Assembly: GCF_013410455.1 (NCBI RefSeq)
Contig: NZ_JACCFW010000001.1
Coordinates: 1,442,929 to 1,506,928 of the forward strand
DNA: 64,000 nt
From: Allobranchiibius huperziae
GTDB taxonomy: Bacteria > Actinomycetota > Actinomycetes > Actinomycetales > Dermatophilaceae
Reading direction: 5' to 3'
How positions within the stretch are numbered: position 1 is the first letter of the stretch; each line of letters opens with the position of its first letter. A program made the translations under genes and the position numbers. The notes under the pieces were generated by a model. It made no database searches, was not told where the DNA came from, and saw only the letters and a list, made by a program, of their open reading frames with translations. Positions 1 through 10,013 of the stretch are shown piece by piece.

Positions 1-1114
1 GATCTTCTCGGCCGGAGTCATCCTCACGCTGCACGTCGTCAGCCACCTGCACCGCACCTACACCGAGGCCGGCCTGGTGGCCGCCGCCGGCACCATCGCC
101 ATCGCCGTCTCAGGGCCCTGGCGGGGGCGGTTGCTGGACCGTCTCGGCCTACGGCGCGTGGTCGCCCCCTCGATCGTGGTGAACGGTGTCTGCTGGTCGA
201 TCGCGCCGTTCGTCGGCTACTGGGCGCTGCTCGTTCTCTCGGTCGTCGCCGGACTGTTCGTGGTGCCGACCTTCTCGGTGATCCGCCAGGGCGTCATCGC
301 CGCCGTGACCGAGGTCGACCGGCGCACCGCGCTCTCGCTGGACGGGATCGTCGTCGAGCTGGCGTTCATGACCGGGCCGCTGCTGGTGGTCTGGCTCGCG
401 ACCGTCGTCTCGACCACGTGGGTGCTCTTCGGCATCGAGATGGTCGGTGTCGTCGTGGGCGTGCTGCTCTGGTGGGCCGACCCGCCGCTGCGCGATGCCT
501 CGACCACGGGTTCGACGGCCGCGCCGGTGCAGCGCGCCGAGTGGTTCCGGCTGAAGTTCGTCCTGTTCTGCGCGGCTGCCACCGCGTCGACCATCGTGCT
601 CACCGGCAGCGACGTCGCGTTCGTCGCAGCCATGAGGCAGTGGTCCGCCACGGCCTCCCTCGGGCTGGTCCTGGTCGTGTGGAGCGTGGGTTCGATCGTC
701 GGCGGTCTCGTGTACGGCGCCATCTCGCGCCCGCTCCCGCCGTCGCTGTTGCTGCTCGGGCTCGCTGTCACGACCGCCCCCATGGCGCTCGCGACCTCTC
801 CGTGGATGCTGGCGGCGTTCTCCCTGTTGGCCGGGATCTTCTGCGCTCCCACCATCACCGCGACGGTCGACGCGATCTCCCGTGTCGTCCCGCCGTCCGC
901 GCGCGGCGAGGCCATGGGGTGGCACGGTTCGTTCATGACGACCGGCTCGGCGCTCGGTGCGCCGATCGGCGGGGTGGCGATCGATCACTTCGGATTCGGC
1001 GGAGGTTTCGTCTCCGTGTCGATCCTCGGTGCGCTCATCGCTCTGCTGGCTGCCGCAGGCGCGCGACCCCGCACCGGCCGTCCGGTCGAGGTCGAGCACC
1101 GGCTCGCTGCCTGA
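1..1114 (+). CDS. MFS transporter, 5' end outside the window
   Basis: This is the C-terminal part of a major facilitator superfamily transporter. The reading frame is open from base 2 and has no stop before TGA at 1112-1114, so the true start lies upstream of the window; the GTG at 77 is internal. The visible part holds roughly ten hydrophobic helices rich in Gly, Ala, Val and Leu. A short basic loop after the first visible helix (RGRLLDRLGLRR) resembles the conserved cytoplasmic loop 2-3 motif of MFS proteins. The C-terminal half has a GxxxGxPxGG-like stretch (GSALGAPIGG). Drug or sugar-like efflux is typical of such proteins, but the substrate cannot be read from the sequence. It faces the TfoX-domain gene on the other strand, 13 bp away. 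Confidence 0.85.
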   Translation, partial: IFSAGVILTLHVVSHLHRTYTEAGLVAAAGTIAIAVSGPWRGRLLDRLGLRRVVAPSIVVNGVCWSIAPFVGYWALLVLSVVAGLFVVPTFSVIRQGVIAAVTEVDRRTALSLDGIVVELAFMTGPLLVVWLATVVSTTWVLFGIEMVGVVVGVLLWWADPPLRDASTTGSTAAPVQRAEWFRLKFVLFCAAATASTIVLTGSDVAFVAAMRQWSATASLGLVLVVWSVGSIVGGLVYGAISRPLPPSLLLLGLAVTTAPMALATSPWMLAAFSLLAGIFCAPTITATVDAISRVVPPSARGEAMGWHGSFMTTGSALGAPIGGVAIDHFGFGGGFVSVSILGALIALLAAAGARPRTGRPVEVEHRLAA

Positions 1115-1127
1115 GCCGGCGGTCGGC

Positions 1128-1481
1128 TCAGCCGCCGGGCTCGGTGCCTTCGCGCCGCGGCAGGCTCGCGGCGTACGTCATTCCCTCATCGACCCACCGG
1201 TGCAACGCCTCGTCGTCGGCGACCGCTTCGGGGGACACGTCGAGCCAGCCGTCCAGCGCCCGGCCCCGCATCACGAAGCGCTCGACCCGCGGCGGGTCGA
1301 GCAGCTGCGCCGTCTGCTCGGGTGCCACCCGGACCATCAGGGCGCCCCGGCTGCCCGCGGCGACCGCGAGGTGGCCGTTGATCAGGAACGCGAGCCCACC
1401 GAACATGGCCTTCTCGGACAGTCCGTAGCTGCCTTCCACCAGGACGCGGATGCGCTGCGCGAGTTCCCTGTCGTACGGCAT
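1128..1481 (-). CDS. TfoX N-terminal domain protein
   Basis: This is a 117-residue protein that is essentially a stand-alone TfoX N-terminal domain. The sequence MPYDRELAQRIRVL followed by EKAMFGGLAFLINGHL and RVAPEQ fits that family, in which MFGG is the signature. In Gammaproteobacteria TfoX regulates competence; the short actinobacterial single-domain versions have no established role, so only the fold is claimed. Translation starts at ATG 1481-1479. On the minus strand a GATAAT hexamer sits exactly 6 nt upstream, so the transcript is probably leaderless. It is convergent with the MFS gene and divergent from the infC operon. Confidence 0.8.
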   Translation of the reverse strand: MPYDRELAQRIRVLVEGSYGLSEKAMFGGLAFLINGHLAVAAGSRGALMVRVAPEQTAQLLDPPRVERFVMRGRALDGWLDVSPEAVADDEALHRWVDEGMTYAASLPRREGTEPGG

Positions 1482-1487
1482 GAGGTG

Positions 1488-1493
1488 ATTATC
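1488..1493 (-). promoter_or_regulatory. -10 hexamer of a probable leaderless promoter (TfoX-N gene)
   Basis: GATAAT on the minus strand ends 6 nt before ATG 1481, leaving no room for a Shine-Dalgarno site. The same geometry is seen at six other genes in this window. No good -35 is visible. Inferred from position only. Confidence 0.45.
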
Positions 1494-1793
1494 GAGCCGT
1501 GGTCCGGTCCTCGCACCGCGTTCGATGGAGCCGATGGCGCCGAATTGGTGGGAATGGCAGGGCGGCTGTTACCGTTGTGCTTACCGATCGGCGTTATGTC
1601 CGGGCAGCTGCCCGGGTCATCATCGCCGGTGTGCAAGAGAAGCAACCGCTTCCACCCTGTGCGGCAGGCATGCCGCGGGGTTCCGGTCCAGGTACGACGA
1701 TCCTCTCGGTCGTCCGTCGGTGCATCGTCACCGGCGACGAATCGATGGGGCGTCGGCGTCGGTCATCGACCGATCCGCCTGAACTGCAGCGTG

Positions 1794-1825
1794 GGCTCCT
1801 CGTGCACCGTGGGTGACGAGGAGCC
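1794..1825 (+). terminator. Attenuator-like hairpin before infC
   Basis: GGCTCCTCGT (1794-1803) pairs perfectly over 10 bp with ACGAGGAGCC (1816-1825) across a 12-nt loop. It is followed directly by TTTCTTTGTCT, a U-rich tail. It lies only 50 nt upstream of the IF3 start, so read-through must be required for expression of the operon. The GTG at 1813 that could lengthen IF3 lies inside the loop, which argues against it as the start. Confidence 0.7.
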
Positions 1826-1875
1826 TTTCTTTGTCTCCACGCAGCTTCGAAGGAGCAGCGGAAGAAGGAGCAGAC

Positions 1876-2472
1876 ATCAGCGCTGAACCACGTATCAACG
1901 ACCGAATCCGGGTACCTGAGGTCCGGTTGGTCGGACCCAACGGCGAACAGGTCGGCATCGTGCGCGTCGAGGACGCGCTGCGACTGGCCGGCGAAGCAGA
2001 CCTCGACCTCGTCGAGGTCGCGCCGATGGCCAAGCCGCCGGTCGCCAAGCTCATGGACTACGGCAAGTTCAAGTACGAGGCTGCCGTCAAGGCCCGTGAG
2101 GCCCGCAAGAACCAGGTCAACACGGTCATCAAGGAGATCAAACTCCGCCTGAAGATCGACCCGCACGACTACGGCACCAAGAAGGGCCACGTCGAGCGCT
2201 TCCTGAACGCGGGCGACAAGGTCAAGGTCACGATCATGTTCCGCGGTCGCGAGCAGTCCCGCCCCGAGATGGGCTTCAAACTGTTGCAGCGACTCGCCGA
2301 GGACGTGTCCGAGATCGGGTTCGTCGAGAGTTCGCCGAAGCAGGACGGTCGCAACATGGTCATGGTGATCGGGCCGGTCAAGAAGAAGGCCGAGGCCCGC
2401 GCCGAGGGACGTCGTAAGCGGGAGGCCGAAGCGGCCGACCAGCCCGAGACGGAGCTCGCGACCACCGAGTGA
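1876..2472 (+). CDS. infC: Translation initiation factor IF-3 (AUC start)
   Basis: IF-3 binds the 30S subunit, blocks premature 50S joining and checks start-codon/initiator-tRNA pairing. The 198-residue product has the N-domain (about 1-70, with [14 protein letters not shown] and [11 protein letters not shown]), a basic linker (KAREARKNQ) and the C-domain (about 80-170, with [10 protein letters not shown] and KQDGRN), then a charged tail. The chosen start is ATC at 1876: GAAGAAGGAG at 1861-1870 is a strong ribosome-binding site five bases upstream, and the protein then begins at the conserved SAEPRIND. No ATG/GTG/TTG is suitably placed; GTG 1813 would add 21 unconserved residues and sits in a hairpin loop. 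Rare start codons at infC are known to give IF-3 autoregulation. It is first in the operon with L35 and L20. Confidence 0.95.
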   Translation: MSAEPRINDRIRVPEVRLVGPNGEQVGIVRVEDALRLAGEADLDLVEVAPMAKPPVAKLMDYGKFKYEAAVKAREARKNQVNTVIKEIKLRLKIDPHDYGTKKGHVERFLNAGDKVKVTIMFRGREQSRPEMGFKLLQRLAEDVSEIGFVESSPKQDGRNMVMVIGPVKKKAEARAEGRRKREAEAADQPETELATTE

Positions 2473-2474
2473 CC

Positions 2475-2494
2475 GGCCCGCCTCGCAGCGGGCC
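2475..2494 (+). promoter_or_regulatory. Hairpin between infC and rpmI
   Basis: GGCCCGC (2475-2481) pairs with GCGGGCC (2488-2494), followed by CAGAGATTTT. This is a short GC-rich stem just after the infC stop and may be a partial terminator or an RNA processing site that sets the IF3 to L35/L20 ratio. Inference from structure only. Confidence 0.35.
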
Positions 2495-2567
2495 CAGAGA
2501 TTTTGCACGCCACACCGGGACCTCCCGCGCGTTCTGCGCGGCCCGGCGACACGAAGGAGACCGGCAG

Positions 2568-2762
2568 ATGCCGAAGATGAAGACCCACAGCGGGGCCAAG
2601 AAGCGCTTCCGCACCACCGGGACCGGCAAGGTGATGCGCCAGCGCGCGCGTCACGTGCACAAGTTCCAGGAGCGCAGCTCCAGCAACGCCCGCCGACTGG
2701 TGAACGACGTCGTCGTCGCACCCGCCGACACCCGCAGGATCAAGCGCCTGCTCGGTAAGTAA
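2568..2762 (+). CDS. rpmI: 50S ribosomal protein L35
   Basis: This 64-residue basic protein starts MPKMKTHSGAKKRF and ends RRIKRLLGK, the diagnostic ends of bacterial L35. The size is normal. The ATG at 2568 is preceded by GAAGGAGA (2552-2559) at good spacing; a longer frame from 2469 exists but has no ribosome-binding site and no family match. L35 is a late-assembling 50S protein. It lies between infC and rplT in the classical order, 95 bp after infC. Confidence 0.97.
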   Translation: MPKMKTHSGAKKRFRTTGTGKVMRQRARHVHKFQERSSSNARRLVNDVVVAPADTRRIKRLLGK

Positions 2763-2822
2763 GCACTGCCCATCTCGCATCACCGGTGCATGCGCCGGTA
2801 GCACTAATCGAAGGAGATTCAC

Positions 2823-3215
2823 GTGGCACGCGTGAAGCGGGCAGTCAACGCCCACAAGAAGCGTCGCGTCGTCCTGGAACAGGCGAGCGGCTACCGCGGT
2901 CAGCGTTCGCGCCTGTACCGCAAGGCCAAGGAGCAGGTAACCCACAGCATGGGTTACTCCTACCGGGACCGCCGGGCCCGCAAGGGTGACTTCCGTCGCC
3001 TGTGGATCCAGCGCATCAACGCCGGCGCCCGCGCCAACGGGATGACCTACAACCGGTTCATCCAGGGCCTGAAGGCCGCCGAGATCGAGGTCGACCGTCG
3101 CATGCTGGCCGAGCTGGCCGTCAACGACGCCCCGGCTTTCGCGGCCCTCGTCGAGATCGCCAAGGCCAACGTGCCGGCGACCGAGGAGAAGTCCGACGCC
3201 ACCAGCGCCGCCTGA
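2823..3215 (+). CDS. rplT: 50S ribosomal protein L20
   Basis: This 130-residue protein binds 23S rRNA early in 50S assembly. The N-terminal basic extension ([26 protein letters not shown]) and the globular part ([23 protein letters not shown]) are those of L20. The start is GTG 2823 with GAAGGAGATTC immediately upstream. The C-terminal 12 residues ([12 protein letters not shown]) extend slightly past the usual end, as in other Actinobacteria. In several bacteria L20 represses its own operon by binding the infC or rpmI leader, which would fit the structured leader here. Confidence 0.97.
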   Translation: MARVKRAVNAHKKRRVVLEQASGYRGQRSRLYRKAKEQVTHSMGYSYRDRRARKGDFRRLWIQRINAGARANGMTYNRFIQGLKAAEIEVDRRMLAELAVNDAPAFAALVEIAKANVPATEEKSDATSAA

Positions 3216-3252
3216 ACGACATCACCACCCTCGAACGCCGGCCGAGCCTGCC

Positions 3253-4080
3253 GTGCTGACCAACCCCCGCGCGACGCGGGTGAAGGCAGTGCGAGCGCTC
3301 GGTCGGCGTTCGGTGCGTGAGCGGGCCCACCGGTTCGTCGCGGATGGGCCGCAGTCCGTCCGCGAGGTGCTGCGGTTCTCTCCCGCCACCGCCGTGGAGG
3401 TGTACGTCGACGCCGAGACGGCGCAGCGTCACGCCGACCTGCTCGAGCAGGCACGCGCCGCCGACGTACCCGTGCACGACTGCACCGCGCAGGTGCTGGC
3501 CGAACTGGCCGACACCCAGCACCCGCAAGGCATCCTGGCCGTCTGTCGGCCGGTCGACGTACCGCTGGACGACGCGCTGGACGCGGTCGTGGAGCCGACC
3601 GCAGGCTTCGTGGTCGTGCTCGCCCAGGTGCGCGATCCGGGCAACGCCGGCACCGTGCTGCGAGGCGCGGACGCCGCCGGTGCCCGCGCGGTGATCGTCA
3701 CCGACTCCAGCGTCGACCTCTACAACCCGAAGGTCGTGCGCTCGACCGCCGGATCCCTCTGGCACCTGCCGGTGGTCGTCGGCGCGCCCCTGGAGTCGGT
3801 CATCGACGGCTGCCGGCGGCGCGGGATCGCCGTACTCGCGGCGGACGGTGCCGGTGAAGTGCTGCTACCGGACGCCGACCTGCACGGACCGCACGCCTGG
3901 GTGATGGGCAACGAGGCGTGGGGGTTGCCGCACGAGTTACGCGATCGATGCGACGAGGTCGTCCGGGTGCCGATCCACGGTCACGCCGAATCCCTCAATC
4001 TCGCGATGGCCGCGACCATCTGCCTCTACGCCAGCGCCGCGGCGCAAACACCCGTGAAGAGCACCGCTTCCCGTCGATAG
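3253..4080 (+). CDS. SpoU/TrmH-family 23S rRNA 2'-O-ribose methyltransferase
   Basis: This 275-residue SPOUT-class methyltransferase has an N-terminal L30e-like substrate-binding domain (about 15-100) and a C-terminal trefoil-knot domain. All three family motifs are visible: RDPGNAGTVLR (127-137), MGNEAWGLP (218-226) and IHGHAESLNLAMAATICLY (241-259). Enzymes of this type methylate 23S rRNA (RlmB- or TsnR-like); the exact nucleotide is not predictable. The start is GTG 3253. It is 37 bp behind rplT and 38 bp ahead of pheS, a common actinobacterial order, so it is probably transcribed with the ribosomal protein genes. Confidence 0.88.
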   Translation: MLTNPRATRVKAVRALGRRSVRERAHRFVADGPQSVREVLRFSPATAVEVYVDAETAQRHADLLEQARAADVPVHDCTAQVLAELADTQHPQGILAVCRPVDVPLDDALDAVVEPTAGFVVVLAQVRDPGNAGTVLRGADAAGARAVIVTDSSVDLYNPKVVRSTAGSLWHLPVVVGAPLESVIDGCRRRGIAVLAADGAGEVLLPDADLHGPHAWVMGNEAWGLPHELRDRCDEVVRVPIHGHAESLNLAMAATICLYASAAAQTPVKSTASRR

Positions 4081-4118
4081 ACTCCGCCAGTCCTCCGAAC
4101 GTTCAACGAAGGCAGTCG

Positions 4119-5213
4119 ATGTCAGGCCCCAACACGCAGTACGACCCGGTCGAGGTGGCTGCTCTGGACCCCGCTCAGATCGATGCGGCGGTGCAGTCCG
4201 CGATCGAGGGGATCGCGGCCGCCGACTCCCTCGAGGCGTTGAAGATCGCACGCACCGAGCACCAGGGGGACAAGAGCCCGCTCGCCCTCGCCAACCGCGA
4301 GATCGGGGCGCTGCCGCCGACCGCGAAGGCCGAGGCGGGCAAGCGCGTGGGCCAGGCCCGCGGTCGCGTCGCCCAGGAGCTCAAGGCACGCCAGCAGGTG
4401 CTCGAGGCCGAGCGCGACGAGCGCATCCTCGCCGACGAGCGCGTCGACATGACCCTGGTGCCCGACCGGCGCCCGCTCGGCCGCCGCCACCCCGTGGAGT
4501 TGATGGGGCAGCAGATGGCCGACGTGATGGTCGGGATGGGCTGGGAGATCGCCGAGGGGCCCGAGGTCGAGGCCGAGTGGTTCACCTTCGACGCCCTGAA
4601 CTTCGACCAGGACCACCCGGCCCGGCAGATGCAGGACACGTTCTACGTCGAGCCCCCGGACGCCGGTCTCGTTCTGCGTACGCACACCTCGCCGGTGCAG
4701 GCCCGCGCCATGCTCGAACGCGGCGTGCCGCTCTACATCGCGGTGCCGGGGCGGGTGTTCCGCACCGACGAGCTGGATGCCACCCACATGCCGGCCTTCC
4801 ACCAGCTGGAGGGCCTGGCCGTCGACGAGGGCCTCACGATGGCCCACCTCAAGGGCACCCTCGACCGGCTGGCCGCCGAGTTGTTCGGCCCGGACATCAC
4901 CACCCGGCTGCGCCCGTCGTACTTCCCGTTCACCGAGCCGTCCGCGGAGATGGACCTGCGCTGCTTCGTGTGCCACGGCAACGACCCGGACTGCCGCACG
5001 TGCGGCGGCACCGGCTGGATCGAGTGGGGCGGCTGCGGGATGGTCAACGAGAACGTGCTCCGCGCGTGCGGCGTCGACCCGGCGAGGTACTCCGGCTTCG
5101 CCTTCGGCATGGGCATCGACCGGGCGCTGATGTTCCGCACCGGTGTCGCCGACATGCGGGAGATGATCGAGGGCGACGTGCGCTTCAACAGCCAGTTCGG
5201 GATGGAGATCTGA
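4119..5213 (+). CDS. pheS: Phenylalanyl-tRNA synthetase alpha subunit
   Basis: This is the catalytic subunit of the alpha2-beta2 class II enzyme that charges tRNA-Phe. The 364-residue protein has an N-terminal coiled-coil (about 20-105) and the class II core: motif 1 around HPVELMGQQMADVMVGMGWE, motif 2 near PGRVFRTDELDATH and motif 3 GFAFGMGIDRALMFR. The Ala of GFAFG (about 328) is the wild-type specificity residue. Unusually, residues 282-295 contain four cysteines (CxxC-x6-CxxC) where the E. coli protein has none, suggesting a zinc knuckle; similar clusters occur in other actinobacterial PheS. The ATG at 4119 follows GAAGG; a longer upstream frame lacks family similarity. Its stop overlaps pheT. 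Confidence 0.96.
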   Translation: MSGPNTQYDPVEVAALDPAQIDAAVQSAIEGIAAADSLEALKIARTEHQGDKSPLALANREIGALPPTAKAEAGKRVGQARGRVAQELKARQQVLEAERDERILADERVDMTLVPDRRPLGRRHPVELMGQQMADVMVGMGWEIAEGPEVEAEWFTFDALNFDQDHPARQMQDTFYVEPPDAGLVLRTHTSPVQARAMLERGVPLYIAVPGRVFRTDELDATHMPAFHQLEGLAVDEGLTMAHLKGTLDRLAAELFGPDITTRLRPSYFPFTEPSAEMDLRCFVCHGNDPDCRTCGGTGWIEWGGCGMVNENVLRACGVDPARYSGFAFGMGIDRALMFRTGVADMREMIEGDVRFNSQFGMEI

Positions 5214-7744
5214 TGCGGGTGCCCGTCGAGTGGCTGCGCGAGTACGTCGAGATCGCACCGGGGACCACCGGCGCGGACATCGCGGCCGCCCTGGTGCGCG
5301 TCGGTCTGGAGGAGGAGGGCCTGCACGGCGCCGACATCACCGGACCGCTGGTGGTCGGCCGGGTGATCTCCGCCGACCCCGAGCCGCAGAAGAACGGCAA
5401 GACGATCAACTGGTGCCAGGTCGACGTGGGCGATGCCAACGGCACCGGTGAGCCGCAGGGCATCGTCTGCGGAGCGCACAACTTCGCCGCGGGCGACTGG
5501 GTCGTCTGCGTCCTGCCAGGCGGCGTGCTGCCCGGCGATTTCCACATCGCCGCGCGCAAGACCTACGGGCACGTCAGCGCCGGGATGATCTGCGCCGCGG
5601 ACGAACTCGGCCTGCCCGACGACGGCTCCGGCGGGATCATCCGGCTGGCCGAGCTGCTGCCGGGCGCGGAGCTGGTGCCCGGCCAGGACGCGGTCGCGCT
5701 TCTCGGTCTGGATCGCGAGACGGTCGAGATCAATGTGACCCCCGACCGCGGCTACTGCTTCAGCCTGCGGGGCGTCGCCCGTGAGTACTCCCACGCGACC
5801 GGCGCAGTCTTCACCGATCCGGTGCCCGCCCTCGCGCAGCGCGCCCCGCACGACGCAGACACCGGCTTCGCGGTGCGCCTGGACGACCGCTCGCCGCTGC
5901 GCGGACAGGCCGGCTGCCGCCGCTATGTCACCCGCACGGTGCGGGGCATCGACCAGGGCGCACCCACCCCGGCATGGATGGCCACCCGGCTCACCGAGGC
6001 CGGCATGCGGCCCATCTCGCTGACCGTCGACATCAGCAACTACGTGATGCTGGCGCTCGGCCAGCCCACCCACACCTTCGACCTCGCGACGATCTCCGGT
6101 CCGATCGTCGTACGCCGGGCAGCCGCCGGCGAGACCTTGAAGACCCTCGACGATCAGGAGCGTTCGCTCTTCGGCGAGGATCTGCTGATCACCGACGGTG
6201 GTGACCGCGTGCTCGGCATCGCCGGGGTGATGGGCGGCGCCGACACGGAGATCTCGGGGACCACTACCGACGTGCTGATCGAGGCGGCGAACTTCGACCC
6301 CGTCTCGATCGCCCGCTCGGCCCGCCGGCACAAGCTGCCGTCGGAGGCCGCGCGCAGGTTCGAGCGCGGGGTGGACATCGACCTGGCCCCCGCGGCCGCA
6401 CAACTGATCGTCGACCTGCTCGTCGAGTACGCCGGGGGAGTCGCCGACGATGGCGCGACCGACGTCGGTGACGGGCTCCCTCCCGTCACCATCGACTTCG
6501 ACCTCACCCTGCCGACGCGGCTGGTCGGTGTGGCGTACGACGAGGAGCAGGTCGTCGACGTCCTGCGCCAGATCGGTTGCGCCGTCGAAGTGTCCGGCAC
6601 TCGCGCCAGCGTCGTGCCGCCCACGTGGCGCCCCGACCTGACCACCGGCCCCGACCTCGTGGAGGAGGTGGCGCGCATCCACGGGTACGACGCCATCCCC
6701 TCGGTGGTGCCCCGCCCGCCCGGCGGCCGAGGTCTGACGCGCAGTCAGCAGACCCGGCGCACGATCGCGGACCTGCTGGCCGGTCGCGGCCTGCAGGAGA
6801 CCTGGAGCGCGCCGTTCGTCAACCCGCAGGTGCTGCAGCGGCTCGGGATCGACGACGCCGATCCCCGCAGCCGGGCCGTCAAGATCGCGAACCCGCTGTC
6901 CCAGGAAGCCGACCTCTTCCGCACGACGCTGCTGCCGGGACTGCTCGACACCCTGCGGCGCAACGTGTCCCGCGGTGCCCGCGACCTGGCGCTGTTCGAG
7001 GTCGGGCTCGTCGCCCTGCCGGACGGTCAGCGCCGCAAGGCGCCCACGGAACCACCGGGCGTGCGTCCGGACGATGCGACGCTGGCGCAGATCCGTGCCG
7101 CCGTACCGCCGCAGCCGCGACAGCTCGCTTTCGCCCTGACCGGTGAGCGCGACCGCACCGCCTGGTGGGGTCCCGGACGTGGCGCGGACTGGACCGACGC
7201 CCTGGAGATCGTGCGCGACCTGGGCCAGGCCCTCGGCCTCACGCTCACCACAGCCGCCGACGAGCGGGCACCGTTCCACCCCGGCCGGTGCGCCGTGGTC
7301 ACGGTCCCGGGCGGCGGGATCGCCGGCTGGGTCGGAGAGGTGCACCCGAAGGTCTGCGAGGCCCTGGAACTGCCCGCACGCACGGTCGCCGGTGAACTCG
7401 ACCTGGACGTGCTGCTCGCCGCGAGCGAGGGCGACACGGTCTCGGCACCCGTCTCGACGTACCCGATGGCCAGCAGCGACGTGGCTCTGGTCGTCGACGA
7501 GACCGTCCCGGCAGCGCGGGTCGAAGCCGCCCTGCGCGCGGGTGCCGGTGACGACCTCGAGGCGGCAGCCCTCTTCGACCTCTACTCCGGCGAGCAGGTC
7601 GGTGCGGGCAAGAAGTCTCTGGCCTACCGGCTGCAGTTCCGGGCGCCGGACCGCACGCTCACCACGACCGAGGTGAACGCGGCCCGCGACCGTGCGGTGG
7701 CTCGCGCGGAGCAGGAGACGGGGGCGTCCCAGCGCGGCGCATGA
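5213..7744 (+). CDS. pheT: Phenylalanyl-tRNA synthetase beta subunit
   Basis: This is the 843-residue beta subunit, of normal length. In order it has an N-terminal region (MRVPVEWLREYVEI), the EMAP/OB-type tRNA-binding domain (about 45-160), the B3/B4 editing domain (about 210-400), the B5 domain, the catalytic-like core (HGYDAIP, NPLSQEADLFRTTLLPGLL) and the C-terminal ferredoxin-fold anticodon-binding domain (YPMASSDVALVVDE ... SLAYRLQFR). The B3/B4 domain hydrolyses Tyr-tRNA-Phe. ATG 5213 shares its A with the pheS stop (TGATG), so translation is coupled and subunit stoichiometry kept. Confidence 0.96.
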   Translation: MRVPVEWLREYVEIAPGTTGADIAAALVRVGLEEEGLHGADITGPLVVGRVISADPEPQKNGKTINWCQVDVGDANGTGEPQGIVCGAHNFAAGDWVVCVLPGGVLPGDFHIAARKTYGHVSAGMICAADELGLPDDGSGGIIRLAELLPGAELVPGQDAVALLGLDRETVEINVTPDRGYCFSLRGVAREYSHATGAVFTDPVPALAQRAPHDADTGFAVRLDDRSPLRGQAGCRRYVTRTVRGIDQGAPTPAWMATRLTEAGMRPISLTVDISNYVMLALGQPTHTFDLATISGPIVVRRAAAGETLKTLDDQERSLFGEDLLITDGGDRVLGIAGVMGGADTEISGTTTDVLIEAANFDPVSIARSARRHKLPSEAARRFERGVDIDLAPAAAQLIVDLLVEYAGGVADDGATDVGDGLPPVTIDFDLTLPTRLVGVAYDEEQVVDVLRQIGCAVEVSGTRASVVPPTWRPDLTTGPDLVEEVARIHGYDAIPSVVPRPPGGRGLTRSQQTRRTIADLLAGRGLQETWSAPFVNPQVLQRLGIDDADPRSRAVKIANPLSQEADLFRTTLLPGLLDTLRRNVSRGARDLALFEVGLVALPDGQRRKAPTEPPGVRPDDATLAQIRAAVPPQPRQLAFALTGERDRTAWWGPGRGADWTDALEIVRDLGQALGLTLTTAADERAPFHPGRCAVVTVPGGGIAGWVGEVHPKVCEALELPARTVAGELDLDVLLAASEGDTVSAPVSTYPMASSDVALVVDETVPAARVEAALRAGAGDDLEAAALFDLYSGEQVGAGKKSLAYRLQFRAPDRTLTTTEVNAARDRAVARAEQETGASQRGA

Positions 7745-8812
<1,068 letters not shown>

Positions 8813-8861
8813 CGACGACCGGCACCAGCAGGACCGACAACGCAGAGACAGGGAGTAGGCC

Positions 8862-10013
8862 GTGAGTGTCACCACACCGCAGGGGTTCCGGGCAGCCGGT
8901 GTGACCGCGGGTCTGAAGGCCAGCGGCGATTCCGACGTCGCGCTCGTGGTGAACGACGGGCCCGACCATCACGCGGCCGCCGTCTTCACCAGCAATCGCA
9001 TCGAGGCAGCGCCGGTCACCTGGAGCAGGCAGGTCGTCTCCGACGGCCGAGCGGATGCCGTGATCCTCAACTCCGGTGGTGCGAACGCGCTGACGGGTGC
9101 GCAGGGATTCGCCGACACCCACCGCACGGCCGAGGCGACCGCGGACGCGATCGGCGTCTCCGCGGGTGACGTCGTGGTGTGCTCGACAGGTCTGATCGGC
9201 GAGCTGCTGCCGATGGACAGACTGCTGTCGGGTGTCACCCGGAGCGTCGAGGCCCTCGACGCACAGGGCGGTACGGCGGCTGCCACCGCGATCATGACCA
9301 CCGACACCCACCCCAAACAGGCGACGGTCGCGCGGTCCGGGTGGTCGGTCGGCGGGATGGCCAAAGGCGCCGGGATGCTGGCGCCGGCCCTGGCGACGAT
9401 GCTCGTGGTCATCACGACCGACGCTGTGGTCGACCCCACCGACCTCGAGCCGGCGCTGCACGCGGCGACGGAGATCACCTTCGACCGGATCGACTCCGAC
9501 GGGTGCCAGTCCACCAACGACACCGTCCTGGTGCTCGCCTCCGGTGCCTCCGGCATCACTGTCGATCGCGCGGAGCTGACGGATGCTCTGACCGACTGCT
9601 GCGCCGACCTGGCCCGCCAGCTCATCGGTGACGCCGAGGGCGCGCATCACGACATCAGCATCGAGGTCCGTTCCGCCCTCTCCACGACCGAGGCGCTCGA
9701 GGTCGGCCGGGCGATCGCGCGTAACAACCTCTTCAAGTGCGCGGTCTTCGGCAACGACCCGAACTGGGGTCGGGTGCTGGCGGCCGTCGGCACGACGTAC
9801 GCGAGCTTCGACCCGGCCGAGCTGGACGTCTGGATGAACGGCGTGCAGGTGTGCCGGTCCGGTGGCGTGGGCGAGGACCGGGCGGGCGTCGATCTGAGCG
9901 GTCGGGAGGTGCAGGTCGTCGTGGCCCTCCACGCGGGGGAGGCGGCGGCGACGATCTGGACCAACGATCTCACCCACGAGTACGTGCACGAGAACTCGGC
10001 CTACAGCACATGA
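8862..10013 (+). CDS. argJ: Bifunctional ornithine acetyltransferase / N-acetylglutamate synthase
   Basis: ArgJ transfers the acetyl group from N-acetylornithine to glutamate, recycling it. The 383-residue precursor self-cleaves into alpha and beta chains. The cleavage motif is visible as [14 protein letters not shown], with Thr179 expected to be the nucleophile. The C-terminal [17 protein letters not shown] is also typical. The start is GTG 8862. It is 49 bp after argC and overlaps argB by ATGA. Having ArgJ explains the absence of argA and argE from this cluster. Confidence 0.95.
   Translation: MSVTTPQGFRAAGVTAGLKASGDSDVALVVNDGPDHHAAAVFTSNRIEAAPVTWSRQVVSDGRADAVILNSGGANALTGAQGFADTHRTAEATADAIGVSAGDVVVCSTGLIGELLPMDRLLSGVTRSVEALDAQGGTAAATAIMTTDTHPKQATVARSGWSVGGMAKGAGMLAPALATMLVVITTDAVVDPTDLEPALHAATEITFDRIDSDGCQSTNDTVLVLASGASGITVDRAELTDALTDCCADLARQLIGDAEGAHHDISIEVRSALSTTEALEVGRAIARNNLFKCAVFGNDPNWGRVLAAVGTTYASFDPAELDVWMNGVQVCRSGGVGEDRAGVDLSGREVQVVVALHAGEAAATIWTNDLTHEYVHENSAYST

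Larger units (their letters stand above)
1482..1875 (+). promoter_or_regulatory. infC operon promoter and leader region
   Basis: This 394-bp stretch between the TfoX-N gene and IF3 carries no credible gene; short frames in it lack ribosome-binding sites and family resemblance. A weak promoter candidate is TTGGTG at 1545-1550 with TACCGT at 1570-1575 (19-bp spacing). Several short inverted repeats follow, for example GCGGCA/TGCCGC near 1660-1675. The leader ends in a strong hairpin at 1794-1825, listed separately. A long structured leader is usual for infC-rpmI-rplT operons, where L20 or IF3 feedback acts on the mRNA; the actual mechanism here is not visible. Confidence 0.5.

Noticed and set aside
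1813-1875. An IF3 extended to GTG 1813
   Set aside because: The extra residues are not conserved, there is no ribosome-binding site at 1813, and the codon lies in a terminator-like hairpin loop.
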